Position numbers and translations under genes: made by a program
Notes under the pieces: model-generated
What the model was told of the DNA's origin: nothing
Databases searched by the model: none
The model's input: the letters and a program-made list of their open reading frames with translations, nothing else
Part shown: positions 33,356 through 43,358 of the stretch, piece by piece
Layout: every line of letters starts with the position of its first letter
How positions within the stretch are numbered: position 1 is the first letter of the stretch
NCBI GenBank assembly: GCA_963667535.2
Contig: CAXXDU010000002.1
Location: 1,364,001-1,428,000 of the forward strand
Source: UBA5614 sp963667535
GTDB lineage: Bacteria > Cloacimonadota > Cloacimonadia > Cloacimonadales > Cloacimonadaceae
Length of the DNA stretch: 64,000 nt
Reading direction: 5' to 3'

Positions 33356-34351
33356 ATGAGAACGCTATTTATATTGTTTTTTGTTTTTGCTATATCTATG
33401 TCAGCAGCTACAACATTGTATGTTAATCTTCTTCAGGTTACAAATCCTGCAAATAATATGTATCACACAATATCTGAAGCTTATACTGCTGCAGCAAGTG
33501 GTGATGTTATTCTAGTATATCCGGGAGATTATTTTGAATCTATAAATGCTTCAAGATCCATCACGCTGACAATAATGGGCACAACACAAAGTTCCTCAAG
33601 AATAATAACGAATAATTCTATTGGAATCTCTATAACCAGTGGAAGTCTTACTATAAAAAACTTGTATTTCAAGAGTTCAGGGTCTTCCGGAATAAAACTC
33701 AGTAATAGCTGCCCGGCTCAAGTGATCCGCAACTGTATATTTGAGTCATGTGGTAATGGAATACTGGTTTCTACTACTACTACAATAACTATATCAAATA
33801 GCGTCTTTAGGTCTTGTGCAAATGGGCTATTGGTTGACACATTCCAAAACGATGTTTTTGGTTCTGTTTCAAATTGTGTATTTCATGATAATACAAAAGC
33901 AATACATTTTGATGCGGATTATTCGGGCAGGACATACAGTATAGACATTTTCAATTCAGTTTTCTTCCATAATGGTCATGCAATTTATAAATACAGCTCT
34001 CCGGCATATAATGGAACTTTTGGATACTGCTCTTTGTTTAATAGCACAGTTGTTGACACCTATGGAGTTACTTGGGGACCTGGGAATATCTCGAATGATC
34101 CTTCACTTACCAATATTGCATCATCACCATACTTCAATTATTTCCCCATGCCAGGTTCTCCATGCATTAATGCCGGGAATCCCAATTTAAGTTATAATGA
34201 TTTAGATAATACTCGCAATGATATTGGTATATATGGCGGACCGTATCAATGGGGAGATGGAAAGCCTGTTGTACTCGATATGCAATTAACCCCCAATCCT
34301 GTTCAGCAAGGTGGGACAATCAATATCCAGGCAACCGGACAAACCAAATAA
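33356..34351 (+). CDS. Secreted right-handed parallel beta-helix protein
   Basis: 331 residues with a clear signal peptide (about 1-18, cleavage after AAT or nearby). Residues 30-280 show the pectate-lyase-like coil pattern: asparagine ladders and short repeated turns (ITSGSLTIKNLYFKSSGSSG, VIRNCIFESCGNGILV, TISNSVFRSCANGLLV, IFNSVFFHNGHAIYKY). It ends with the GSPCINAGNPN and DIGIYGGP motifs common to secreted proteins of this type, then a short Ig-like start (LTPNPVQQGGTINIQATGQ), which looks cut short compared with relatives. Role unknown; carbohydrate binding is possible. GGGGG lies upstream. Confidence 0.82.
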   Translation: MRTLFILFFVFAISMSAATTLYVNLLQVTNPANNMYHTISEAYTAAASGDVILVYPGDYFESINASRSITLTIMGTTQSSSRIITNNSIGISITSGSLTIKNLYFKSSGSSGIKLSNSCPAQVIRNCIFESCGNGILVSTTTTITISNSVFRSCANGLLVDTFQNDVFGSVSNCVFHDNTKAIHFDADYSGRTYSIDIFNSVFFHNGHAIYKYSSPAYNGTFGYCSLFNSTVVDTYGVTWGPGNISNDPSLTNIASSPYFNYFPMPGSPCINAGNPNLSYNDLDNTRNDIGIYGGPYQWGDGKPVVLDMQLTPNPVQQGGTINIQATGQTK

Positions 34352-34376
34352 TTAGCATTGGTAAAGAAGGTATAGA

Positions 34377-37300
34377 ATGAGAATCACTATACTTGTCTGT
34401 CTCTGCCTGATATTAAGTAAAGTTCTAGTTGCTGGTGTTATTACATCAGGAGAGTTCTTTGTAGATACTGATCCCGGAGAGGGAAGCGGATATTATATAG
34501 ATGGAAATTACGATACAGATAGTGTAACAGTTAATACAAGTTATAATACGACAGGACTGTCTTTCGGATGTCATTGGATTTTTGTCAGATTTAAAGATGA
34601 CGAACATTGGGGGAAACCGCAAGCATCGTTATTCTGGAACATTGACCCCAATGGTAAAAGCATACTTGCCGGTGAGTACTATTTTGATACAGACCCGGGT
34701 GTAGGTGGTGGACAAGCCTTAGAAGGCAACTTTGGCAATAAAGTAGTAACTGCTAATTATAACAATTTTAATACATCAAATCTTACCTTAGGTACTCACT
34801 TTTTATATGTACGGTTCATGGATTCTTCCTTGCAATGGGGAAATGCTCAGGCTACTATTTTGAATATCAGCAATTCAACGCATGGTTCGATTGAATGCGG
34901 AGAGTACTTTATAGATACCGACCCGGGAATCGGGCAAGCAGAAGCGCTGACAGGCAGTTATAACGGGTCAGTATTTGTGGCTTCAGCTCCTAATGTCCCT
35001 ATTTATATGCTTAGTGAAGGTGACCATAATGTATATGTTCGATTTAAAGACTCCCTCGGTAACTGGGGTTCTGCAAAGAGCTACAAAATCACTGTAGTAC
35101 ATGATGCTCCGGAACTGATAAAAAACGGTGGTTGTGAGGATGCAATAGTTAATGGCAACATATCATCTTGGGATGAGGTATTAGGAACAAACTGGACCCG
35201 GAACAATTCGATTGCTGCATATCAGGGCACCTATTACTTTCATCCAACTCAGACAATCAATTTAGCTGAATTGAAACAAGATGTTGATGTTTCAGCATAT
35301 AGTTTATATATTGACAGTGGCAACCAGAACTTTGTTTTCTCAGGATATGTAAGGTCTTATCCGCAAAACCCAATTGATTTTTCACGCATCAAATTAGAAT
35401 ATCTGAATGCAAGCAAGAATCTGATTACTTTAGGTTACGACACAGGCAATAGTTCAAACACTGCTCAATGGGACTTGAAATCATATACCGGATTAGCTCC
35501 GGTTGGTACAAGATATGTCAGAATAAGGCTGATAAGTACAAGAAATTCCACAACAGATAATAATGATGGTTACTATGATGCACTCTCACTGAAAGCTCCC
35601 TTGGCAAATGGTCCCCAATTTTCCAATATAACTGTCTTACAGAGAGAAGATGAGACCAAGAAGGTTGATATTTATTATAGTATGTCGCATGACCAGCCAT
35701 TAACAATTTCTCTGCAAGTATCAAAAGATAATGGTGCAACCTGGGATGTTCCATGTACTATGCTTACAGGAGATATTGGCCGTAACATAAGTCCCGGCTT
35801 AGGGAAACACATCATCTGGAATGTTCTTTTAGATCAACCTGATATAAACTTTTCAAACTATGTCTTCAGGCTTGTTGCAACCGATGGTGTACTGTATGGC
35901 AGCATAACATCAGGGCAAGTAGAAATCGATGCTGTTGATGAGAATTATTCTAATTATCGAATTGTACCTGTTTCTCAGGCACCTAATCCTGCAATATTGC
36001 AAATACCTGAGGGCGGATATGGATATGCCTGGTTTGCTGTTGAGGGATTCAGAGACAATGTCTGGATGCCAATATTGACCAACAATATCGAGGCTGTTGA
36101 CGCACAGGAAAATGTAATTCATGCAAAAACAGGTCGTCTTCCATATAAGTTTATTACAGGTATGATAAGTATGCAGAATATTGGTGTATTTGCTTTACCT
36201 ATCTGTTATGACATAATTGGAAATGGTAATCCTGAGAGTCAGGAAATAATTACCGTCAACAAGGTAAACAACTTGCTTATAGCTCCACAGAACAGACAAA
36301 GTGTACCGTGTAGAATAATTCCATATAAATATAAAAGTGAATGGGGATATCGATTATATTCAAAGGGTGGAGCAGGTATTTCAGCCGGCATTGTAACGGC
36401 AACAGGCTTTGCTGGCGGTGGGTCAGGAGCAACTGTTTCTCTCGATTTGGAGGGTCTTGGTTCTAACCCTGATTATAATAGCTTAAAAATTAGCAGAAGA
36501 GATGATATTTTTGCAGGTTTTGAAGTTGAACTAGGTCCACCACCCCTTTTTGATATTGCATCAGCAAGCGTATCTGCCCAAGTTAGTTTTCCTTATGAAA
36601 ATGAATACGAATTTGATCTGTCTCAAATTGACGGGCTCGAAGCTTTAATGGCATATTACTTACTTGCAGAGCCGATTATTATCCACTCACCAAAGACAAG
36701 ACTTAACCCGAGACTTAGCACAGATTTTCTTTCATATGTTGTTCAGGTTTTAATAAATAATAATGCCAATAACGGTCTTGGAATAGCGCGTGTATCTGAT
36801 GAAACCGGGTTGGATATTGAAGGAAGTATTGGCTTTTCAACGAACTTACTAGCTGGATTGCCTTTAGCCTTAAGATTGGGTCCCGGATTCGATTTGAGCT
36901 CTCATTTTGGCACAAGTTCTAAGCGTTTTACTAATTCTGCGGGTATATACAACGGGAAACTTCAAAACAGGATTTATCTGGGGAGTGAGTTTAATATTAC
37001 AACTAACGCCGGGCCAAAACTCATACCTAATATGGATGTCAGCACTAAATTCTTTTATCCGCATGGTCTGAATAGTATTTTTTTCCCCCAAAGCGGTAAT
37101 TCAGAGTATGAATTATTATGCAAATGGAATGAAGGGTATGCGTGGGATTCTGTGGAGTTATCTTCGAAAACAGGTTCAACTAACACGAATTTCAAAATCT
37201 ATGATTTGCCGGGACAAATGCAGGAATATAAAGTAAGCTTGATAGTTAATAGAGAATCAGTAAAAAACCTTCTATTTAATGCAACCCAGATACCAAGTAA

Positions 37301-39059
37301 ACTGTGGAATATCGGAACAGCAGAGGTTAATCTCGTTACCAATAACAGTACTTTTAGCCAGGATTATGCAAATTTCCTCGGGACTATATATAATGAACAG
37401 AACCGGGACTTGCCGGTTCAACTGGGCTATGCGATTAGTTGTGAAGACAAATCTGCCTATAATTTTAATTTTGACCTTCCATTACCCATTGCTGGTTTAA
37501 TTATTAAACTAGGTGGTGGGCTTGAAGCAACAAATTCCAACACATATAATATAGCTGACGGATATTGGGTGAAAGGTTATCAGTATTTGCAGACAGAAAT
37601 GCTTACCCCACCACAGCCATCTGTTACTTTTAGTGATGTAAGAGATTATCTGTGGGATAAAATTGTTCACGGGAATATCTGGAGTGAACTCAAAGACGTA
37701 ATAGAGTCTCAAATCAGAGATGGGTGGTTGAAGTTCTGGAATTCGAGGACAAATCAGATTAATATTCTGAATAATAAAGGTTCATATATTATTCTAACAG
37801 AGAATTCAATTCCAGGAGTCGTAGATTCTGTTCTTTTTAGAAACTGGGATTGGAGTGATGAGCCGATTATGCCAAGGTTATCTTTGCAGAAAAGAGAAGC
37901 CATTACAAGATATAACAAGAATCTTAGAAGAATAAGTGAACGAAACGTGGGGATGAGATATGGGATTGGAGGGTTCTACAAATTTGAGAGCACCGAAGAG
38001 AATTGGAACCAATCTCCTCAGTTGACAATTAAATACTTGGATAACGAAATAGCAGGATTGGATGAAAACACATTAAAAATGTACTGGGAAGACAATTCTG
38101 GTGTTTGGCACGTATTACCTTCTAGCGCAGTGCCCGATTCAAATCTGGTCAGGGCAGACATACCCTACTTTACAACATATACACTGGCTCCCAGCTTACC
38201 TCAGGGTCGCTTTAATATGACCGCCAGTCCCGATAGCATCTTAGCTGACGGTATATCTACTACTCAAGTTACATCAACTACATTGTTCAATAATGATGGG
38301 TCAATAGTTACCAATGGGGCGTTATATACTGTTTTACTAGATAGGGGGGAAATAATCACTGCTGATGCTGATTTATCTATGACTGGAAAACAAATTGCTG
38401 CTTTGGGCGGGTGCATTTCTTTCACCGTTCGGGCAGATTCACTACCTGTCCCTATTGTTGCCACTGTTAATTCCTCTTGTGGATATGCTCAGGGTTCAAT
38501 AACTATACATGTATTTAAAGTAACAGGACCCAATGCACCACTCTTATTGTCTGTTCAGTCAGAACACCGAGCATTGAAGTTAACATGGCAACAAGTTAGC
38601 GACCCAAGCATTATCGGGTATAAAATTTACTATGACAATGATACAAGTGGGAGTCCATATTCTGGTGTATCTAATGTATTCGGAGAAAACAGCCCCGTAA
38701 CAACCGGAAACGTAAGTAACTATACTTTAAATGGACTAAATAATGATGATCATTATTATATCAGGGTAACAGCTATTGATGCATATGGGAATGAAAGTAT
38801 ACTTTCCAATGAGCTTATCGCACAACCGATTCTAAACGCAGTTCATGATTTAATGATCATTCAGAATGAAACTGGTACTATGTTATCATGGTCTCCATCA
38901 GTTGGAGCCGAATCATTCAAAGTATATAGGGGGAACAATCCAAATTCACCTCTTACCGAAATGGAGTTTGTTACCCAGACAGTTCAAACACATTGGACAG
39001 ATTTTTCAGCTCAAACATCCGACAAATGTTTCTATAGAGTAATTGCTATTGGTTATTAA
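34377..39059 (+). CDS. Very large secreted multidomain protein (1560 aa)
   Basis: A signal peptide (about 1-19) is followed by three 65-75-residue repeats (about 20-90, 96-165 and 171-240), each opening GE(Y/F)(Y/F)xDTDPG and ending near FVRFKD..HWG. A jelly-roll, CBM-like region follows (about 245-410, NGGCEDAIVNG, TRYVRIRLIS). The long middle part (600-1270) is unrecognised. Residues about 1278-1380 resemble a bacterial Ig group 1 domain (SPDSILADGISTTQVTSTTL), then come two FN3 domains (about 1388-1485 and 1487-1560). No sorting domain was identified. Probably surface-located or released. It follows the beta-helix gene by 25 nt. Confidence 0.8.
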   Translation: MRITILVCLCLILSKVLVAGVITSGEFFVDTDPGEGSGYYIDGNYDTDSVTVNTSYNTTGLSFGCHWIFVRFKDDEHWGKPQASLFWNIDPNGKSILAGEYYFDTDPGVGGGQALEGNFGNKVVTANYNNFNTSNLTLGTHFLYVRFMDSSLQWGNAQATILNISNSTHGSIECGEYFIDTDPGIGQAEALTGSYNGSVFVASAPNVPIYMLSEGDHNVYVRFKDSLGNWGSAKSYKITVVHDAPELIKNGGCEDAIVNGNISSWDEVLGTNWTRNNSIAAYQGTYYFHPTQTINLAELKQDVDVSAYSLYIDSGNQNFVFSGYVRSYPQNPIDFSRIKLEYLNASKNLITLGYDTGNSSNTAQWDLKSYTGLAPVGTRYVRIRLISTRNSTTDNNDGYYDALSLKAPLANGPQFSNITVLQREDETKKVDIYYSMSHDQPLTISLQVSKDNGATWDVPCTMLTGDIGRNISPGLGKHIIWNVLLDQPDINFSNYVFRLVATDGVLYGSITSGQVEIDAVDENYSNYRIVPVSQAPNPAILQIPEGGYGYAWFAVEGFRDNVWMPILTNNIEAVDAQENVIHAKTGRLPYKFITGMISMQNIGVFALPICYDIIGNGNPESQEIITVNKVNNLLIAPQNRQSVPCRIIPYKYKSEWGYRLYSKGGAGISAGIVTATGFAGGGSGATVSLDLEGLGSNPDYNSLKISRRDDIFAGFEVELGPPPLFDIASASVSAQVSFPYENEYEFDLSQIDGLEALMAYYLLAEPIIIHSPKTRLNPRLSTDFLSYVVQVLINNNANNGLGIARVSDETGLDIEGSIGFSTNLLAGLPLALRLGPGFDLSSHFGTSSKRFTNSAGIYNGKLQNRIYLGSEFNITTNAGPKLIPNMDVSTKFFYPHGLNSIFFPQSGNSEYELLCKWNEGYAWDSVELSSKTGSTNTNFKIYDLPGQMQEYKVSLIVNRESVKNLLFNATQIPSKLWNIGTAEVNLVTNNSTFSQDYANFLGTIYNEQNRDLPVQLGYAISCEDKSAYNFNFDLPLPIAGLIIKLGGGLEATNSNTYNIADGYWVKGYQYLQTEMLTPPQPSVTFSDVRDYLWDKIVHGNIWSELKDVIESQIRDGWLKFWNSRTNQINILNNKGSYIILTENSIPGVVDSVLFRNWDWSDEPIMPRLSLQKREAITRYNKNLRRISERNVGMRYGIGGFYKFESTEENWNQSPQLTIKYLDNEIAGLDENTLKMYWEDNSGVWHVLPSSAVPDSNLVRADIPYFTTYTLAPSLPQGRFNMTASPDSILADGISTTQVTSTTLFNNDGSIVTNGALYTVLLDRGEIITADADLSMTGKQIAALGGCISFTVRADSLPVPIVATVNSSCGYAQGSITIHVFKVTGPNAPLLLSVQSEHRALKLTWQQVSDPSIIGYKIYYDNDTSGSPYSGVSNVFGENSPVTTGNVSNYTLNGLNNDDHYYIRVTAIDAYGNESILSNELIAQPILNAVHDLMIIQNETGTMLSWSPSVGAESFKVYRGNNPNSPLTEMEFVTQTVQTHWTDFSAQTSDKCFYRVIAIGY

Positions 39060-39142
39060 TCTTACATCGGTTAACTATGGTTAGAGATATGAATCCGGTA
39101 CAGGGTTATGAAGTATTGCTATGTTTTAGGATTACTTTTTGC

Positions 39143-39171
39143 TTGACATTAGATAGGAGTAAATAAATAGT
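39143..39171 (+). promoter_or_regulatory. Candidate promoter of the OB-fold protein gene
   Basis: TTGACA (39143) and AATAGT (39166) with a 17-nt spacer, ending 17 nt before the start codon. Confidence 0.4.
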
Positions 39172-39188
39172 ACATTAGAGGTATTTGA

Positions 39189-39896
39189 ATGAAAGGCATT
39201 TTTACTATCATTCTTCTTAGCGGGGTGTTATTACTGTCAGGGATTTCCATATTCCAGATTCAGTATACTACATACTCAGGCAGAGATAATACCTTTCCAT
39301 CTTTATATGTCGGGAAAGTAGTATCCGTTGAAGGCATTGTGACAGCTACAAATTATCAGGATGAAGGCTTTTTTATAAGTGAATCAGCCGGTGGACCCTG
39401 GAGAAGCATTTATATCAAATCAGAAAATACCAATGTCAGACCCGGAGACAAAGTGCTGCTCAAAGGTACTGTTGCAGAATATTATGGTATGACATGCTTA
39501 AATAGCGTCAGCAAAATATCAGTTGTGGATTCCCGTCGTCCTTTACCGTTTGCCAATCAGATTGCTTCCGGGCAGATAACAACACCGGAACAAGCAGAAG
39601 CTTACGAATGTACATTGGTTAGAATTCAAAATGCGACCTGTGTACAAAACCAGTCGGGAAATTCTGCAGTTACTGTTAACGATGGTTCCGGTCCATGTTA
39701 TATTCGAAATAATCTCATGTCTGATAGAATGAAGTCATATAAGTCCGGCGATGTTTTCGCAGCATTTACCGGAATAGTGTGCTATGCATTTGGTGAATAT
39801 TCCATTAATCCCAGATACAATACTGACATTTCTGTCATGGTACCTGTGTTTAATCAAAACAGATCATGGGGCAGAATCAAATCAATTTATAAATAA
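39189..39896 (+). CDS. Exported OB-fold protein
   Basis: 235 residues with an N-terminal signal segment (about 4-22). Residues about 40-115 form an OB fold of the kind found in secreted nucleases and lamin-tail proteins (SLYVGKVVSVEGIVTATNYQ, GFFISESAGGPW, VRPGDKVLLKGTVAEYYGMT). A second, similar beta domain follows (TLVRIQNATCVQNQSGNSAV, DVFAAFTGIVCYAFGEYSIN). No catalytic domain is present, so it may be a binding module alone. TAGAGG precedes the ATG. The next gene follows after 15 nt. Confidence 0.75.
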   Translation: MKGIFTIILLSGVLLLSGISIFQIQYTTYSGRDNTFPSLYVGKVVSVEGIVTATNYQDEGFFISESAGGPWRSIYIKSENTNVRPGDKVLLKGTVAEYYGMTCLNSVSKISVVDSRRPLPFANQIASGQITTPEQAEAYECTLVRIQNATCVQNQSGNSAVTVNDGSGPCYIRNNLMSDRMKSYKSGDVFAAFTGIVCYAFGEYSINPRYNTDISVMVPVFNQNRSWGRIKSIYK

Positions 39897-39911
39897 CAAA
39901 GAGGAGAAGTA

Positions 39912-40304
39912 ATGAAATTCTTTAAAACTCTTTTCGTAGTAGGTGGAACAGCTCTTGCCGGATATTTCGGACTTAAGCTCTATAAAATTGTTAGCAATAT
40001 TACAAAGCTTCACAGATCTCTTCCTGAATTTCTTAATAATGTTTATGGTGAAAAACCTACCCTCCATATCAATCACAATCTCAAAGAAGTTACAGTAAAA
40101 GTCGGGTTTTCACAAGAAATCATTGATAAGCATACTGACATTGAAGCAACTGTTCGCGAGTACATTGATGACTTTTATCCTGAATTAGGTAAAAACAAAG
40201 TTAACGTAGAAGTCTTTACCAAATCTGATGAACCAGAAGAAGAGTGTAGTTGCTGCTGTAGTGGCGATGATGATGATAAGGCTGAAGAAGAAGATAAAGA
40301 CTGA
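39912..40304 (+). CDS. Small membrane-anchored protein with an acidic, cysteine-rich tail
   Basis: 130 residues, not recognised. A single N-terminal hydrophobic helix (about 5-24) is followed by a soluble region of about 80 residues. The C-terminus is striking: EEECSCCCSGDDDDKAEEED, four cysteines within five residues inside an acidic tail. The cysteines might bind metal or be redox active; this is only inference. GAGGAGAAG precedes the ATG. It is close downstream of the OB-fold gene and before a bidirectional terminator. Confidence 0.7.
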   Translation: MKFFKTLFVVGGTALAGYFGLKLYKIVSNITKLHRSLPEFLNNVYGEKPTLHINHNLKEVTVKVGFSQEIIDKHTDIEATVREYIDDFYPELGKNKVNVEVFTKSDEPEEECSCCCSGDDDDKAEEEDKD

Positions 40305-40327
40305 TATTCAGTATAAAATTATGATTA

Positions 40328-40359
40328 AGGTGTTCGTGATTACGAACACCTTTTTTTTA
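40328..40359. terminator. Bidirectional terminator
   Basis: The perfect stem AAGGTGTTCGT/ACGAACACCTT with a short loop is followed by eight T residues on the plus strand. It lies between convergent genes; the minus-strand gene ends inside its T tract. Confidence 0.85.
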
Positions 40360-40920
40360 TCCTAGAACAATCACTCCCATCTGGCATAAAAGAGTAACCG
40401 CAGCTGCTGCCATCAATACACCAAGGAAGATATAAAGCAATGATTTCCAAAACTGCAATCCGAATATCTCTGCCGCAAAAGCTCCTGTCCAGGCACCGGT
40501 TCCGGGTAAAGGGATACCGACAAATATTGCCAGTCCTGCAGCTTTATACTTTTCTATGAGCTGTCCTTTTCGTTTGGTACGTTTGTATAGCCAATCCGTC
40601 ATCTTAAATCCCGTTTTTGTTTTACGTAACATCGCCATGGCTTTGAACCATAACAGTAAAACAAAAGGAATTGGTATCATATTGCCGAAAATGGATAGCA
40701 AAGCTGCTTTGTACCAGCTAAAGTGAAACATAAACATGCCAACCGGTATGGAACCTCTGAGTTCAATAACCGGCAGGGTAGAGATGATTAATACTATACC
40801 TTCGGGTGATATGTGATTTCTGGCTAACCAATCAATAGTTCTGGTCTGAAAAGCATTTTGAGCATTCAGAACAAGTGTAAAACACATCAACATTAATATT
40901 ATCAGAGCTAATTTTCTCAT
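40357..40920 (-). CDS. COG2426-type small multidrug export-like membrane protein
   Basis: 187 residues: an N-terminal signal-like helix and four or five further hydrophobic helices. The motifs LPVIELRGSIPVGMFMF and PLPGTGAWTGAFAA are characteristic of the COG2426 family, whose export role is a database name with little experimental support that I know of. The positively charged loop MTDWLYKRTKRKGQLIEKY lies between. GAGGTAAG precedes the ATG. It probably has its own promoter between 40921 and 41000. Confidence 0.85.
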   Translation of the reverse strand: MRKLALIILMLMCFTLVLNAQNAFQTRTIDWLARNHISPEGIVLIISTLPVIELRGSIPVGMFMFHFSWYKAALLSIFGNMIPIPFVLLLWFKAMAMLRKTKTGFKMTDWLYKRTKRKGQLIEKYKAAGLAIFVGIPLPGTGAWTGAFAAEIFGLQFWKSLLYIFLGVLMAAAAVTLLCQMGVIVLG

Positions 40921-41000
40921 TACTTACCTCAATACTGTAGGTTAAATTTCAAAAGGGATTGCTTTTGTCAATTCACAATTCAAAATACTCACTAACCGGT

Positions 41001-41744
41001 TTACTTAAAATATTCCAGGCTTTTCAGATAGATAGTCTTGTGGAATTGAAGGCTTATGTAGTGAAGGAAGAAATGGTTGAGCTGTCTGATGCATTCTTTT
41101 GAGATTTCCAGGTCATTAATATAGTTGCCAATGATTGGTAAAAGCACAATTAAATTTGATGCTTCCGGGTTAAGAATGTAGGTTGTCTGCATAGTCAGAA
41201 GGCATTTATCACATAAAAGCTGCCCTGTATCGGTTGCATATCCCGCAGGTCTTTCCATAACTTCATGGCAGCATGAGCACTTTTCCAGGTTTACGGGGAC
41301 CCCCAGATGCTTAAAAATGCTGATTAGAAATCGCCAGAAGATAGCGATTGAATTCACAGGCACACTCTTTTGATAGGTGAGATAGCGACTCAAGGTCTGA
41401 TAAAACAACGGAATTTCTTCTTCTGTGACGAGAAGTTTTGTAAGAAGTTCCACTCCTGCCTGAGCAGAAAACCAGGTTTCAAGTGGCAAGTCAGTAGGGT
41501 ATTCATTGATAATCACCAGTTCTGATAAGACGTGCATACCAGAAGGCGAAGCTTCAGTAATCACCATTTCATATTCATTCAGGATATTCAGTAGAAAATC
41601 CTGATTAGCTTTGCTTTTATGCAATCCTTTTGCCAGCACTGAGATCATACCAAGTGAGTCAGAAAAAACCTGCATTAATATACTGGTTTCACTATAAGGC
41701 TGCTTTTTTAACAGGAAGCAATTGGTCTTAATTTTATTCTTCAT
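41001..41744 (-). CDS. recO: DNA repair protein RecO
   Basis: 247 residues. An N-terminal OB fold (NCFLLKKQPYSETSILMQVF, GMISVLAKGLHKSK) is followed by a helical domain with a four-cysteine zinc site (CSCCHEV and LLCDKC). RecO loads RecA onto SSB-coated DNA with RecR and anneals strands. ATG 41744 overlaps the end of the upstream NFACT gene by 11 nt, implying translational coupling; a longer TTG-initiated frame (41777) would sit further inside that gene and is less likely. Confidence 0.88.
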   Translation of the reverse strand: MKNKIKTNCFLLKKQPYSETSILMQVFSDSLGMISVLAKGLHKSKANQDFLLNILNEYEMVITEASPSGMHVLSELVIINEYPTDLPLETWFSAQAGVELLTKLLVTEEEIPLFYQTLSRYLTYQKSVPVNSIAIFWRFLISIFKHLGVPVNLEKCSCCHEVMERPAGYATDTGQLLCDKCLLTMQTTYILNPEASNLIVLLPIIGNYINDLEISKECIRQLNHFFLHYISLQFHKTIYLKSLEYFK

Positions 41745-43182
41745 ACACGGCAATAATTTGCTTGGCAGCAGCAACATCTATCGGGTCAACGAATACCGTT
41801 TTCTGGCTAGTATATGTAACGAGTCCCGGTGCACTTTTGCGTGGTTTGCGGACAAATCTGATCTGTGTGTAATCAACAGGCACATTTTCTGAATTCTTGG
41901 CTTTACTGAATGCAGCAGCTAATCCGCAACACAGCTCAATCAAGCTATTGGGTGGTTCTTTCTTATGGAAATTACGCAACAGAATGTGCGAGCCGTGATA
42001 AATCCTGGTATGAAACCACCAGTCGTTAGGCTTACCGATTTGCGTAGTTATCAAGTCATTTTCTTTAGCTTTGCGTCCGATAACAATCTCCCAATGCTCA
42101 TTGATGGGTAATCTGAAGAGATTATCTGTCTGTTTGAGTCTGGCAAGCGCTTCCCCTGAATGAACTGTCTCTGTTTCCAGGTCCTGCCACTTATCGGTGT
42201 CCAGGATTGCCTGCAATTTCTTAATCTGTTCTATATCCTGCATGGTTTTTGCTATCTGAACAGCAATTTTCTCTTTACCTTGCTTGGCTTTGTGATATTT
42301 CTTGAGATAAATCTTAAGATTATCCTGTGGGCTTTTATCTGTTTTTAAAGGAATGATGATCATCTTCATATCAGGGTCGAAGTAGTTGATGGTTTCAAGA
42401 TTGCTATCACCCTTATTAATCTGTTTCAGATTTACTTTGAGCATTTCGGAATAAGTAAGCCAGGTGTTTTCCAGTTCAGCATCAGCTAGCTCTGTTTGTT
42501 GTTGTGAAAGCTTCTTTTCTGCCTTTGTGAGTTCTTTCTTCCATTTGGAAATCAGCTTTTGCTTGCGTTGAAGTTGTTCTTTTTGCTCAATAATAAGCGT
42601 GAAGTAAAGCCAAAAATATTCATTAACTGTATTGCAAGCGATGGGAGCGTCCTGACTGGCAGGTGCTATCATAAGTGGATATTCCACAGTTTCCCGTTCA
42701 GCCTTAAAATTCGTTCTGGGAGACTCATAGATTAGTCCTGAAAGGATTTGTCTTTGCGGATTATCCGCATAGGTAAACTTGAGCAGAGCATCCTGAATGA
42801 CTAGTCTGTCACTTTCCAACTGACACAGGATGAGGTTTGCCTGAGGCGGCATGCATTCAAAGATAAGACGTGATTCTATCACTTTTTGATAGATGTCTTT
42901 CAATCTTAGTTTGAATGTAATTATCCTGTCAGCATCTGCAATGTCAATCTCATAAAGATTGGCATTATTCAGGTTTGTCCAGATTTGCCCGGATGTATGT
43001 GCTGCGTTTTTACCTGAATCAGCAAAGTAAAGTACCGGAGAAGAAGTCTTATAATGAAAAACCAGGCTATTGCCTTCTTTGAAGCTGATTGACAGCATAG
43101 AAGGAGAGGTTCTGATTTGATGAATAACCAGATTTCTGCTTCTGTTTTCCTTTACCCATTGAGCCAGCAAAAAATATTTCAT
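41734..43182 (-). CDS. NFACT RNA-binding domain protein (RqcH/FbpA family)
   Basis: 482 residues. An NFACT-N-like domain lies at the start, a central coiled coil follows (LISKWKKELTKAEKKLSQQQ), and a C-terminal NFACT-R domain has the hallmark DWWFHTRIYHGSHILLRN. Bacterial RqcH binds stalled 50S subunits carrying peptidyl-tRNA and adds alanine tails; that role is likely by family. The protein is shorter than Bacillus RqcH. ATG 43182 is preferred to the TTG at 43188. Coupled to recO downstream. Confidence 0.85.
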   Translation of the reverse strand: MKYFLLAQWVKENRSRNLVIHQIRTSPSMLSISFKEGNSLVFHYKTSSPVLYFADSGKNAAHTSGQIWTNLNNANLYEIDIADADRIITFKLRLKDIYQKVIESRLIFECMPPQANLILCQLESDRLVIQDALLKFTYADNPQRQILSGLIYESPRTNFKAERETVEYPLMIAPASQDAPIACNTVNEYFWLYFTLIIEQKEQLQRKQKLISKWKKELTKAEKKLSQQQTELADAELENTWLTYSEMLKVNLKQINKGDSNLETINYFDPDMKMIIIPLKTDKSPQDNLKIYLKKYHKAKQGKEKIAVQIAKTMQDIEQIKKLQAILDTDKWQDLETETVHSGEALARLKQTDNLFRLPINEHWEIVIGRKAKENDLITTQIGKPNDWWFHTRIYHGSHILLRNFHKKEPPNSLIELCCGLAAAFSKAKNSENVPVDYTQIRFVRKPRKSAPGLVTYTSQKTVFVDPIDVAAAKQIIAVYEE

Positions 43183-43226
43183 TGACAAATACCATTAGTG
43201 CATTAGATTTTAACTATGATTGCTGT

Positions 43227-43255
43227 AGTATGTAATAGTAACGGTATTTTGTCAA
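43227..43255 (-). promoter_or_regulatory. Candidate promoter of the NFACT-recO unit
   Basis: On the minus strand TTGACA (43255-43250) and CATACT (43232-43227) with a 17-nt spacer, 45 nt before the start codon. Confidence 0.45.
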
Positions 43256-43358
43256 CACAAACATTACAGGCAGGTGTATGTAAATTTGCTAAGACTGGTC
43301 AGTCTATGCGATGCAATTTAATATTTAACAATACAAATAACTTTTAGGAGACATTATT

